Below are positions 20,601 through 58,447 of a stretch of DNA of 64,000 nt, in pieces. Below the pieces are notes generated by a model. That model searched no databases. It was not told the origin of the DNA and was given only the letters and a program-made list of their open reading frames with translations. The position numbers and the translations under genes are program-made. Numbering within the stretch: the first letter of the stretch is position 1; each line of letters begins with the position of its first letter. The stretch is from assembly GCA_028564925.1 (NCBI GenBank), contig CM053029.1, forward strand, positions 433,143,893 through 433,207,892. The letters run 5' to 3'. Source of the stretch: Lithobates sylvaticus (Eukaryota > Chordata > Amphibia > Anura > Ranidae).

Positions 20601-22858
20601 CCTAGAGAAATCTTCCTTAATATCGCTAAAAAGGCTGGAGTACCTGGGTCTGATCATAGACACAGCCCAGGAAAAGGTGTTCTTGCCTCAGGCAAAAATC
20701 AACTCCATAAGAGCTGGTGTGGATGGTCAGGTCAAAAGGCGATCCCTCCATTTGCCTTTGCAAGAGGTTGCTAGAAACCATGGTGGCTTCATTCGAAGCC
20801 GCTCCCTATGCCTAGTTTCATTCAAAACTGTTGCAAAACAGTATCCTGTCTGCTTGGAACAAAACAATTCAAGCTTTAGACTTGCCAATGCGGCTGTCCC
20901 CAAGAGTTTCACCTTAATGCATAGAATGCAATTACTTTATTTTACAGTTCATGACCCTGCCATTTGGTCTGTCTTCTGCACCTTGTGTATTTAACCAAGA
21001 TGCTAAGTCTTACCTTGTTACATTCCTGGGGTATTCCCATTGTGGGAGATCTGGATGACCTTCTGGTGAGGGAACAGGTAATCTTGGGATGAATTCTGAC
21101 TTTTTTATTTATTTTTTTACAATCGGGCCATGATTAAAAATTCACCCTGAGTACTCTTAACAACTTAAGGACCAAGCCTGTTTTTTCAGACTGTGTTCAT
21201 GTTTAAAACTTTTTTTTTTGATAGAAAATTACTTGAAAACCCCAACCATTATATAGTGTTTTTTTTCTAACACCCTAGAGAATAAAATGGCGGTCATTGC
21301 AATACTTTTTTTCACACCGTATTTGCGCAGCGGTCTTACAAGCACACTTTTTTTTTTTTTTTTTGGAAAAAAAAAAATCACTTTTTTGAATAAAAAATTA
21401 GACCACAGTAAAATTAGCCCAATTTTTTTTTATATTGTGAAAGATAATGTTACGCCGAGTAAATTGATACCCAACATGTCATGCTTCAAAATTGTGCCCG
21501 CTCGTGGAATGGTGTCAAACTTTTTACCCTCAAATCTCCATAAGCGACATTTAAAAAATTCTACAGGTTGCATCTTTTGAGTTAGAGGAGGTCTATGGCT
21601 AGAATTATTGTTCTCGCTCTACCGATCGCGGCGATACCTCACGTGTGGTTTGACTACCATTTTCATATGCGGGCGCTGCTCACGTATACGTTCGCTTCTG
21701 TGTGTGAGCTCATCGGGACGGGGTGTTTTAAAAAAAAAAAAAAAAAAAAAAAATGTTTTCTTATTTATTTTACTTGAATTTATTCATTTTTACACTGTTT
21801 TAAAAAAATAAAAATAAAAAAATGGATCACTTTTTTTATTCCACTTTTATTCCTATTACAAGGAATGTAAACATCCCTTTGGTATAGAAAAAAGCATGAC
21901 AGGTCCTCTTAAATACGAGATCTGGGGTCAAAAAGTCCTCCGATCTCATATTTGGACTTACATGCAAAAAAAAAATATTCCTTTAAGACGTATGGGCGGA
22001 AGTGACGTTTTGACGTTGCTTCCACCCTCCTATGGTATAGAGACGAGTGGGGGCCATCTTAGCCTCACTCGTCTCCATCCCCAACACACTGCAGGACCCG
22101 ATCGCCTCCGCTGCTACCGACGGCTCCGGAAAGCGGCGGAGGGCGTGGGAGTGCGGCGGGAGGGGGGTGGCACCTCTCCCGCCGCCAATAACGATGATCT
22201 TGCGATGAACCCGCCACAGAGACCACCATTATCGTAAACAGAACCGCCTCCTGTAAAGATGGCTGTCTTGGTTGTGGCAGCAGCCGCTGCCGTTACCCAG
22301 ATATCCCTCTTCAAAGTGCCGACGTATATGTACAGGAGGTGGGGCTTAAGTGGTTCAAGGTAAAATCTTGAGATCCTGTTTCAAAGATAGTTAGCCACTC
22401 ATTCCTTGATTAAGACCTTTATAACGGGGTGTTTTTTCAAGTGGCTCCCCCTGTGTCTCAGTGGGGATTGAATTTGGTTTTTGCAACAAATTGCCCTTTT
22501 GAAACCCATATTCCTCTTTCCATGCTTGCTCACAAGGTTTTTTCCTTGTTGCTGTCACCTCTGCAAGACATGTGTCTGAACTGGCTTCTTTGACCAGTAA
22601 AAAAACCTTCTCTAGTATTACACAATGACCAGGTGGAATTAAGGCTTAAAAATGTTTTTTTTTCTCTTTAGGAGTTTTTTTGTAAAAATGCATTTACTTT
22701 TTGCGCACACTTGAGGCTGAAGAAAAAATTGATAGTCTTTTACTGGATTTTTATCAGTTTGATCTTAAAGAAAAATATCCCACTCACACCTTATTCATGT
22801 TATCAGTTTTCTGTAACACCTGTATTTGTGAGCAACTATTTCTCAGGATAAGGCACAC
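17620..22858 (+). mobile_element. old DIRS retroelement remains, split by later insertions
   Basis: Scattered plus-strand DIRS signatures are present. The gag-like part lies at about 18900-19780 (SVSSLG-type region; LLTGFPFHGEQLFGEDLN resembles the 3.66-kb DIRS gag). RT occupies about 19990-20720 (GLGFYSNLFMVPKPNGDVRP, LPFGLATAPRVFTKVL, LGWILNLEKSSL). A second RT-like signature appears near 20960, and recombinase-like sequence lies at about 22500-22620. It is heavily broken, with many breaks, and old. A TTAA-type element (about 21154-22354) and a Harbinger MITE (22862) interrupt or bound it. The left border is uncertain. Confidence 0.7.
21152..22356. mobile_element. large non-autonomous TTAA-type element
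   Basis: Begins CTTAACAACTTAAGGACCAAG and ends CTTAAGTGGTTC, a decayed form of the TTAACCACTT...AAGTGGTTAA ends seen at 46338-47869. It shares internal landmarks with that copy: CCCTAGAGAATAAA, a GGAGGTCTA segment and a (T)n tract. It inserted into DIRS remains. No transposase was seen. Poly-A/T runs lie at 21343-21377 and 21729-21754. Confidence 0.7.
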
Positions 22859-22861
22859 TAA

Positions 22862-23294
22862 GGCCCCTTTCACACTGGGGCGGTGCGGGGCGGCGACGGT
22901 AAAGCAGCGCTATATTTAGCGCTGCTTTACCATCGTTTTACCCGCGGTATGCGGCCGCTAGCGGGGTGGTTTTAACCCCCGCTAGCGGCCGCAAAAGGGT
23001 TAAAAACCTCCGCAAAGCACCGCTGCAGCGGCGGTTTGCGGGCGGTATCCCCGCGGTTTCCCATTGATTTCAATGGGAAGGAGCGGTATAGGAGCGGTAA
23101 ATACACCGCTCCTTCACCGCTCCAAAGATGCTGCTAGCAGGACTTTTGTTGCGGTCCTGCTAGCGCACCGCTCCAGTGTGAAAGCCCGCCGGCTTTCACA
23201 CTGGAGTGAATGGGGCCGTTTTTTTCAGGCGGTATACAGGCGCTATTTTTAGCGCTGTACCGCCTGAAAACCGCCCCAGTGTGAAAGGGGCCTA
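22862..23294. mobile_element. Harbinger-type MITE (TAA target duplication)
   Basis: Inverted ends GGCCCCTTTCACACTGGGGC are flanked by TAA at 22859-22861 and 23295-23297. Same family as 17098-17449. Confidence 0.85.
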
Positions 23295-23399
23295 AGGGCA
23301 AAATTGGAACCAAAATATCTGAGTACCTTGAGAATTGCTACTACAGCCATCAAACCAGATCAAATATCGTACTGGTTTTGTGGAAAATGTGTTGTAGTT

Positions 23400-24560
23400 G
23401 CCTAACAAAAGACAAACTATTAATTAAGTCCTCAAGTTTCACTCACCATGTTAGAAATGTTCTATGTGCCCTCCACCTGCTGCACAGATGACATCAAGGC
23501 AATAGCTGAATTTATCCCCAGTGTGTCTGAGAGTGTCTTCTTCCACAGACGCTACTGCAGCCATGATTTTTTTTTTTTTTTTTTTTTTTTTAGCTCATCC
23601 AAGTCAGCGGGTAATGGTGGAACATAAACACGTTGTTTTACATATCCCCACAAGAAAGTCACAGGGTGTAATGTCTAGAGATAGTGGGGGATAAGAGTCT
23701 AGTGCCAAGTCTTGGGGGTCCTGTGCGTCTTATCCAAAGTTGAGGAATGCTTAATTTAGAAACCAACTAACTTGGTTGTGCCAATGTGGCAGTGCTCAGT
23801 CTTGCTGAAAAATGTAATCTTTAGAATCTTAAGTTGTGGAAAAGCCAGTCTTTCAGCATTTCATGATGGGAATGCCCCCGTAACAGTGTTTCCCTCAAAA
23901 AAGCAAGGGCCATAAATCTTTGTAAACTAAACAGTACTAAACGCATTCATTTTTGGTGAATCTCGCTCATGCTGTACAAGTTTGTGTGACTTCTCAAGTC
24001 CCCATTTGCGAACATTGTGTCGCAAAACTTTAGCCCTTAGATGAAACGTTGCTTCATCACTAAAAATCAACCGCCGTGAGAATCTGTCATCCTCCATATG
24101 ACAGAAATCTAAATGTTTTCTTCTGTCACTTACACAAAAAGCTTGCACCAGTTGCAGTTTGGTATGGCCTTAGAAGCAAATGTCATCTTAACACACGCCA
24201 AACAGTTGTTTGAGGGATCCCAAGTTCTTGGCTAGCATGAGAGTGGACTTGTGCGAGCTTTGCTGAAATGCCTCTTGATTTTGTTGCACGTTTTTCCTCT
24301 GAAATGCATGGTTGCCTTGGACTCTACCCCTTACATAAACACCCTGATTCTTCAAATTTGTGTATATCAATGCGGAATGTCCTTTGCCACTGCTGGATCA
24401 ATCCCAAAATGCTAATGAAATGCACGCTGCAGCGTTAGTCATGCATAGACGCCATCTTGTTAACGACTGAGGTTGGCGTCTATTTTGCTCATAGTGGTAT
24501 CTAGCGGCCATCATTTGAAATTCTAGGGAAGACCCATTCAAGTAGTACAGGTTTCATTCA
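23400..24560 (-). mobile_element. Tc1/mariner-superfamily (IS630-like) transposon remnant
   Basis: The minus strand shows a transposase segment HLDFCHMEDDRFSRRLIFSD (first catalytic D at its end), EATFHLRAKVLRHNVRKWG and VQHERDSPKMNAFSTV at 23927-24148. These are typical of the long mariner-like group whose second box is FQQDGAPPH. The rest is decayed, a long T run interrupts it near 23570-23592, and the terminal repeats could not be paired. Confidence 0.65.
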
Positions 24561-24623
24561 TTGGTGGTGCGTGGTTGCACAGATATAAGGTTTTAAAATC
24601 GGTTCATTCTTTTTGAAACACAC

Positions 24624-24793
24624 AGGGGCAAATTTACTAAAACTGGTGCAGCTGTACATGGTAGCCAGTCAGCTTCTAGCTTCAGTTTGTTCAATCAAGT
24701 TTGGACAATACAACCTGGAAGCTGATTGATTTCTATGCAGAGCTGCACCAGATTTTGCACCATGCAGTTTTAGTAAAAAAAAAAAAAACCCAC
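24624..24793. mobile_element. short MITE (GGGCAAATTTACTAAAAC ends)
   Basis: About 170 bp with inverted ends AAATTTACTAAAAC / GTTTTAGTAAA. The interior GCAGAGCTGCACCAGATTTT matches the copy at 26639-26816. It lies 130 bp before the first coding exon of the QRICH1-like gene. Confidence 0.75.
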
Positions 24794-24933
24794 TGTGTTT
24801 TACCACCTCGTTTGGCTCCTCCTTCACTGACACTTTTTTTTTTTTATATAAATACATTTTGCTTTGTGTGATGGTTAATTGCTCAGTGTTCTCTGTATGC
24901 TGATTTCTATTTTTTTTTCTAATAGCTGGAAAG

Positions 24934-51529
<26,596 letters not shown>

Positions 51530-52366
51530 TTGCTTCTATATCCTTGTTTTCAGTCTTTTTGTATATACAAATGCATTTTGTAAAGCATGATAAAACACAT
51601 ATAATCTTTACCCTACTGTACCTTATTCCACATGGAAGCTGAGTGCTTTGACTATACAAAGCAATGGTTGACCATTATCTATGTTACTATGTTTGCAAGA
51701 AGCACATTTTGCAGAATTGATGTTTGTTATGAAATAATTTATGTTAGCACCACATTGAGCACCTATGTTACACTGTTTATACAGTTCTGAAATCACTTGT
51801 ATGGAGTAAATTTTGCACTCCAAATGGATCACGAGTTATCTTTTGTTTTTTGTAAATAGATTCATTGTTAACTATTTTTCATATATACAAGTGCATACAA
51901 AGTCACTTATCTTAAGTCTTATAATTAAGAATGATGTATCATGTGGAAAACTGTATGTACGAAATCATTGTTTATACCAAGCGCTTAGCAGTTGTATAAT
52001 TTATTAATCACTTTAGTGCAATGCAGCCATAATCATGTTTATAATGAAACATGCTGAAATTATGGAATTGTACTGTTCTTTTCCTTTATAAAAGGAGAAT
52101 GCTTCCACAGCTAGCCTGTTTGCAGTGGAACCCAGTTTCCAAGGTAATGCTTTGGTTTAAGCAAGAATACAGCCATTGCACCCCCTCTGAAGTGTAACGG
52201 GAGATTTTTTGTTCCACCATTTTCCTCTGTTTTGAAAGCAAGTGTAAACTGGGTTTATGGGAAGCTTTAGAATTGTTGGATTATTTCCAGCTTTTTGTGT
52301 TTTGTTGTTGTGGGTGTACTTCGTGCCTAAGTAAAATGTCACTACAGATTTGACACTTTATTGGTT

Positions 52367-52712
52367 TAGACCCCTTTCACACGGAAGGCATTTTTCCAGC
52401 TTTTTAGCGCTTGAAATAGCGCCTGTAAAGCACCTGAAAACTGCCTCTTAAGCCTCCCCAGTGTGAAAGCCTGAGTACTTTCACACTGAGGTGGTGCACT
52501 TGCGGGACGTTACAAAAAGTCCTGCAAGTTGCAACTTTGGGGCGGTGTAGGAGCACTGTATACAGCGCTCCTACATCGCCCCTGCCCATTGGAATGCATG
52601 GGCATCGCTTCCGAAGCGCCGCAAAACGGGCACTTTTAACCCCTTCGGCCGATGGTGGGGGTTAAAATCGCCCCGCCACCGCGGTCAAGGCCGCAGTGTG
52701 AAAGTAGCCTAA
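52367..52712. mobile_element. Harbinger-type MITE, diverged, in the likely 3'UTR
   Basis: Inverted ends GACCCCTTTCACAC / GTGTGAAAGTAGCC, with TTA/TAA-like edges. The interior has the family palindromes (GCGCTTGAAATAGCGC; GGAGCACTGTA...CAGCGCTCC). Confidence 0.7.
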
Positions 52713-53040
52713 GACCGACTTTTGTGTTTGCACAGAAGGATTGCACATCATGCTGAGATAAAGACAGACAAACTATACAACCTTACCTCAAAATCCAGTC
52801 TTGTTGTGCCTTAACACAATCCAGGCACTTGGATTTCTTTCAGTGGTGACTGTAATGTAAATTTTGATTACTTGTGTTTTTAGTAAGTTCACTTTTACAG
52901 GGAGATTTGTATATTTTCACAGAAGATTTAACATGGAAATCACTGACTAATAGGAAAATGAGTTTGTTATATCTGATGTATGCTAGATTTCTGGTACCTT
53001 TTTGTTATTTAATACAAATTGAGCACTAATTTTGATTTGA

Positions 53041-53046
53041 AATAAA
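53041..53046 (+). terminator. candidate polyadenylation signal
   Basis: AATAAA in an A+T-rich context about 1.5 kb after the stop codon. It is the first perfect hexamer I saw downstream of the gene. Confidence 0.5.
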
Positions 53047-53065
53047 ATTGCAATTGAATGTATTA

Positions 53066-54110
53066 AATTTGGCTGTAGAAACATATTTTGATATATGTAC
53101 TTACAAATTTATTGGGATTACCTGCCAGGCAGACCTTAAGGTCCAAATACTAGAAAGCAGTTATATTTTTGACCGCTGCTTTGACAGCTTTAAAAAATGA
53201 AATGGAATACTTGAGTGTGCTGGGCATGTTAACACCAATTGCTCCACCACTTCAATACATTTGAATTGTTTTGCCAACTTGTATAGTGCTATAGGAGGGC
53301 CAAGAGCCATTTAGTTGGTTATGTTCTTAGATGGTGGGAGGGAACCCATACATGCAAAAGACAGGTTAAACATACAGTGCAGAACGCACTCAATAGTCGG
53401 ATCAAGCACATTTCCCTACCCAAGACCTACCTTCAGTCTTTCTAATGAACTTCACTGATTGCACGTTTGCCCTCTTTCATAACTTTTGCCCTCTTTCATA
53501 ACTTTTGGCCTGCATTCAGTTTCCCCTGGTATGCCGGCTAAAGGTTCATGCACGTGATTGCTGAGAGGAAGCAACTAGCATATGCTTATTGGCACCCAAA
53601 TGGAAAGAAATGTATCAAGCCAACTGGTTCAGTAAAGACCAACATTATTATATTTTTACACATTTACACAAATTACTCTTCTCTGACCTGAAAACTGTTA
53701 TCAGTCAAAGTTGGTCCTACAGCCCCACTGAATGACTTTAACTAGACTAAAACATGAGTAGGCATGAGTGTTTCAAACATGAATTCCAAGGGTATGTTAG
53801 CATATACCTGTATTCATAGCCTATGTATTGTAGCTTTTATAGGTTTCAACATTCCAATAGACAGTCACACAGATCTAGGATGCAAGTACACCGTTCAGGA
53901 GAGAAATAACTAGGCTGCTATTGTGATGGCTTCCTCCTAAAAAATGCTAGCTTGCCTGGCTAGACCTCATGCAGTAGAAAGCTCTCAGGCTTGGGCGTCT
54001 CCGTCTCTGGGTGGTGGCGAGGAGTACAAATCTTGTAAGCACACTGGGATGGGAAATATGAACACAAATAGAGGGCGCAAACTAGTGCATTAAAACTTTA
54101 AACAATGATT
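53066..54110. other. intergenic, nothing recognised
   Basis: No exon-like ORF and no clear repeat ends. A short direct repeat (TTGCCCTCTTTCATAACTTT, twice) lies at 53468-53508. Confidence 0.4.
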
Positions 54111-54470
54111 TATTTACTCTGATGACCACAAGTCCAGACGGGTGAAGCACCCCCTTCCCAGGCTGAGAACTGGTGTTCAGTGTTGTCACCATTGCTGGGC
54201 TACAAAGCCTGCCTTTGGGTGGCATCCTGATGACTCGGTCACCTGGCTTGATAAAGAGGATTGAGTTTTCAAAACATGTTGCCTTGGACACAGGATGCCC
54301 CTTGGAAGCAGACTTTGCAGCCCAGCAATGAAGGACACTGTTGAATACCAGCTCTCAGCAGGTGCTTGTGGCAACATCCAATTACAACCCCTAAATGCAG
54401 GCCACAGGAAGGGAGCATTTTGCATCATTGCATCAATTCTTTTAACCATACTTTAATAAAGTGTTACCAG
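54110..54470. repeat. fold-back repeat
   Basis: GCTGGGCTACAAAGCCTGCC...GGCATCCTG at 54194-54230 pairs with CAGGATGCC...GACTTTGCAGCCCAGC at 54291-54327. Non-coding. Confidence 0.6.
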
Positions 54471-54679
54471 TTTTATTACACTAGTTTGGAACCTTCTCCT
54501 ATCTTCCATCTTGCTTGAGGTGATTGTAGCAGTATTAGTGCATTTGCAACATACTGTTCATGATACTTTTTTTATTTGCACTAACATACAATTTTTCAGG
54601 ACAGGCTTGCAGGATTTGTCCCCTTCTTTAGGGTCCCAGCAGTACTAGTTACACATTTGTCTTTTTAACATTCTGCTAA

Positions 54680-54722
54680 AAACGCACACAAACGCACATG
54701 CACACACACACAAACGCACGCG
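54680..54722. repeat. CA-rich microsatellite
   Basis: Imperfect ACACAC/ACGCAC repeats. The neighbouring sequence (54470-55290) is otherwise unassigned. Confidence 0.8.
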
Positions 54723-55293
54723 GCAATAGTAATACAACTAGCATAGTGAGATATCTTGCATCAGAATCCAGTTTGCTTAGAAGATTTGTACTCCTAAAGG
54801 TTCATGTTGCTTGTTTTGAGCTGCAATGTTTTTAGTACCTGCAAACCACTCAAAGATGGAGACCCCTGTGAGAGTTGATCATTATTCCAAATACACTTCT
54901 AATCCTCAAGTTATGTGAGGCAAGCATCTCCTGTACAAGTGTGAGCGCAATTATTGTTTTTCACAACTAATAGCCCAGTGTGTTTTCTAATGCACAAGGT
55001 CTCTGTGCTCTTTTTGTGTTTTTCCTGTATTTTCAGTTATGGTTCCCTCTGCTTAGGTTGAACTGCATGACCTTCATCCCCAACAAAAACTTAGGACTGA
55101 TAGCTTGTGTCCTACTTTTGTGTGTGCATTGTGAACTTATCTTCATATTACAATACAGGAGCCAGGCTGGATATTCCTAGACCTTGGGTTATAGGCTTAC
55201 TACCTTCTGGTGAGTGAACACTCGCAATGCTTTTGGACATGCCTTCTTGTGTGTGCCCCCAAAAACCTACCCCACTCTGTGAGACATCAGTTT

Positions 55294-55654
55294 TTATACT
55301 AGTGTCCTGCAGGTGAATGGAGAAGTTTCTATGTTTGATTTGCTTTTATTTGCTTTGAAATCTTTAAACTCTTCACTGCCTTTTACTAGAACAGTAGAAG
55401 CAGTGCCTCTGAATCTGTACAACCTCAGTAAGACCTTGGTAACCGTACCTGGACTCCATGCTGTGGGAGTGGCTTGTAATCTTGTTAGGGCAATCACCTT
55501 GGCATTTAGTGTTAAGTCTGTAGTTAACCACAGGGTGCTATACAGGTCCAGGATGGTGGCCCATTTCTCTGGTTCCCAGACCCTGAAGACCTCTCTAGGG
55601 GTATGCCTGCCGTGGGCGACATCGAAAGGTAAGACCATTTCTGTACCCCATTGA
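55294..55654. other. unassigned segment open on both strands
   Basis: An ATG-started frame of 113 codons on + (55313-55654) and one of 114 codons on - (55294-55638) overlap. The + reading contains TVPGLHAVGVACNLVRAITL and VVNHRVLYRSRMVAH. I recognise no family in either frame. It may be a fragment of an old element or of a gene I do not know. No splice sites or start context favour a host gene. Confidence 0.3.
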
Positions 55655-55697
55655 AAATATAAGACCTAATATGTCCACTACTTGCCATACACGTGTT

Positions 55698-56126
55698 AAG
55701 CCCCATACACACGGTCGGATTTTCCGATGGATTCTGTCCTATCGGACAATGTTGTCGGAAATTCCGACCGTGTGTAGGCACCATCGGACAGTTTCCATTG
55801 GATTGTCCGACGGACAAAGTCCTATCTCCCGTTGGATAGATTTTCTGACAACAAAGTCCGATCACACCAATTCCGATCGTGTGTATCGAATTCCGACGGA
55901 CAAAGTGCCACGCATGCTCAGATCACATTACAAGACCAAAGCTATTGGCTACTAGCCTCTACGTAGTCCCGTCGTACGCAACAAACATCACCACGTTCAG
56001 AATGATCGGATTTTCCGACAACTTTGTCCGACAGTGTGTATGCAACACCAACATCGGACAAAGTCCGACGGACAGGATCCGACGGAACTGGTCCTCGGAT
56101 AATCCGAGCGTGTGTATGGGGCATTA
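55698..56126. mobile_element. MITE with GCCCCATACACACG ends
   Basis: Inverted ends AGCCCCATACACACGGTCGG / CCGAGCGTGTGTATGGGGC. The interior is full of CGGACAAAGTC/GACTTTGTCCG pairs. Family type uncertain. Confidence 0.8.
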
Positions 56127-56281
56127 GTGCCTCCTGACTAGTATTATTTTTATGATTTAAACTATCAGGAATCTGGGAATTGTGTTTGAATTGATTCACG
56201 TAGTGAGTATTTACACTTTCAAACTTGGTGGTAAAATTGCCACTATTCAGAGCTTAGTCTCAGGTGGATGACTAGGTGTTA

Positions 56282-57525
56282 CAATGCCTTGCAAAAGTAT
56301 TCACCCCCTTGGCATTTTTCTTGTTTTGTTGCCTCACAACCTGGAATTAACATGGATTGTTTGAGGATTTGCATCATTTAATTTACAGAACGTGCCCACA
56401 ACTTTGCTTCACATTTAAAAAAAATAAAAAATCTTCAAACAACAAATTTGACAAAATAACAGAAAAAGTCAATGTGCACAACTATTCACCCCCCCCTAAA
56501 GTCAATACTTTGTAGAGCCACCTTTTGCGGCTATCACAGCTCCGAGTCGCTTTTTCATAAGTCTCTATGAGCTTGCCACATCTTACCACTGGGATTTTTG
56601 CCCATTCCTCCTGGCAAAACTGCTCCAGCTCCTTCAAGTTGGATGGTTTGCACTTGTGAACAGCAATCTTTAAGCCTGACCACAGATTTTCTATTGGATT
56701 GAGGTCTGGGCTTTGACTAGGCCATTCCCACACCTAATGTTTTCCGTTAAACCACTCAAGTGTTGCTTTAGCAGTGTATTTGGGGTCATTGGCCTGCTGG
56801 AAGGTGAACCTCCGTCCTAGACTCAAATCACACACAGAGTGGTATAGGTTTTGCTCAAGAATATCCCTGAATTTAGCACCATCCATCTTTCCCTGAACTC
56901 TGACCAGTTTCGAGGTCCCGACTGGTGTTCTTTGGGTGATGTGATGTGTTGGGTTTGCCCCAGACATCTTTTTCTTTTGATGGCTAAAAAGTTAAATTTT
57001 AGTCTCATCAGATCAGAGCACCTTCCTCCATACATTTTGGGAGTCTCCTGCATGCCTTTTTGTTTTTTGCTGAAAGTAATGGCTTTCTTCTGGCTACTCT
57101 GCCATAAAGCCCAACTCTATGGAGGGTACGGCTTATTGCCATCCTATGTACAGATACTTCAGTCTTGTTGCAGTCTCTGGGGCCTTTTAAAAAGGTGTGT
57201 ATAATGTGATGACAGATCATGTGACACTTGGATTGCACACAGGTGGACATCATTTCACTAATTATGTCAATTCTGAAGGTAATTGGTTGCGCCAGAGCTT
57301 TTTATGGGCTTCTTAACAAAGGGGGTGAATACATACGCACATGCCAATTATCAGTTTTTTTATTTCTAAAAAATTGTTTTATGTGTATATTCTTCTTCAC
57401 CAACTTAGACTATTGTGTTCTGATCCATAACATATAATTCAAATTAAAAAACATTGAACTAAAGGCTGTCATGTAACACAACTAGGTAAAAAGCCAAGGG
57501 GGGTGAATATTTTTGCAAGGCACTG
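56282..57525 (-). mobile_element. Tc1-like transposon, full length but mutated
   Basis: Inverted ends CAATGCCTTGCAAAAGTATT / complement of CAGTGCCTTGCAAAAATATT, with TA at 56280-56281 and 57526-57527. Length 1244 bp. Minus-strand transposase pieces are GRCSDLMRLKFNFLAIKRKR, VQGKMDGAKFRDILEQNL, FTFQQANDPKYTAKATLEWF (second D) and WPSQSPDLNPIENLWSGLK (D...E box). The frame is broken at least twice, near 56735 and 56970, and again in the N-terminal part. Confidence 0.9.
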
Positions 57526-57527
57526 TA

Positions 57528-58166
57528 TAAACAAAAAAAAATGATGACAATTTTGAAAAAGAAATATTTTTTTTTTAACTTTAATACATATCCAAAAGAA
57601 AATCTAAAACACAAATTTATTTTAAGTTTAGACTTATATTTTCTTCTACATATTTTTGGTAAAAAAAATTGATTGGTTTGCGCAAAAGTTATCGCGTCTA
57701 CAAACTACGGGATAGATTTAGGGACTTTTTATTTATTTTTGAATTTTTTTACTGGTAATGGCGGCGATCTGCGATTTTTACCGGGACTGCGACATTGCAG
57801 CAGACAAATCTGACCCCAAATGACACTTTGGGGACCAGTGACATTATTACATTGATCAGTGCTATAAAAAAAATGCACTGATCAATGTAAAAATTACATT
57901 GGCAGGTAAGGGTTTAAGTGTGTTCTAACTGTAGGGGAGGGGGGCGGGGGTGGGCTTACTGAAACATGACAGGGAACAGAAGATCTGTTATGTCGCTAGG
58001 CAGAACAGGGAAATGCCCTGTTTCCATAGGCAGTTTCCTGTTCGGCCTCTCCTTGCTGCAATCACGGGCTGCCGGCGGACCCGTGGCCACATTCTGCTTT
58101 TGCGGACTGACATACAGGTACGTCATTTTGTGCAGGAGTGCCATTCTGCCGACGTATATCGGTGTA
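57528..58166. mobile_element. TTAA-family non-autonomous element, right part
   Basis: Shares TTGATTGGTTTGCGCAAAAG, AATGGCGGCGATCTGC and ACATTATTACATTGATCAGT with 35345-35730. The Tc1 element at 56282 sits at its left edge. Its right end (GCCGACGTATATCGG) abuts DIRS sequence. Confidence 0.65.
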
Positions 58167-58447
58167 AGCTGGTCTAATCATCTCCAGGATGGAAAAGCAT
58201 TGTCCAGCAAGCTCCACTCTTCACATCCCAGGAGATGACAATTGGAAGTTGGATTGCCTTAGCCATTGCCACCTGGCCAAAAGAGAATTGTCAATTGTCC
58301 CTTCAGCCCAACATCTTCAATCTCCTGTGTCAGAAATGGGGAACTCTAGCTGTTAATAACCTGGGATTCAGGTTCAACAATAATTACCTTTTTGTGGGTA
58401 GGATGCACTGGCATCTAGTAATCCCATTGACTCTTTTCAGGGTAATA

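Larger units (their letters stand above)
51530..53065 (+). other. probable 3'UTR of the QRICH1-like gene
   Basis: No new gene appears between the stop and the first clear AATAAA (53041-53046). A Harbinger-like MITE lies inside. UTR length is inferred only from the signal. Confidence 0.5.
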
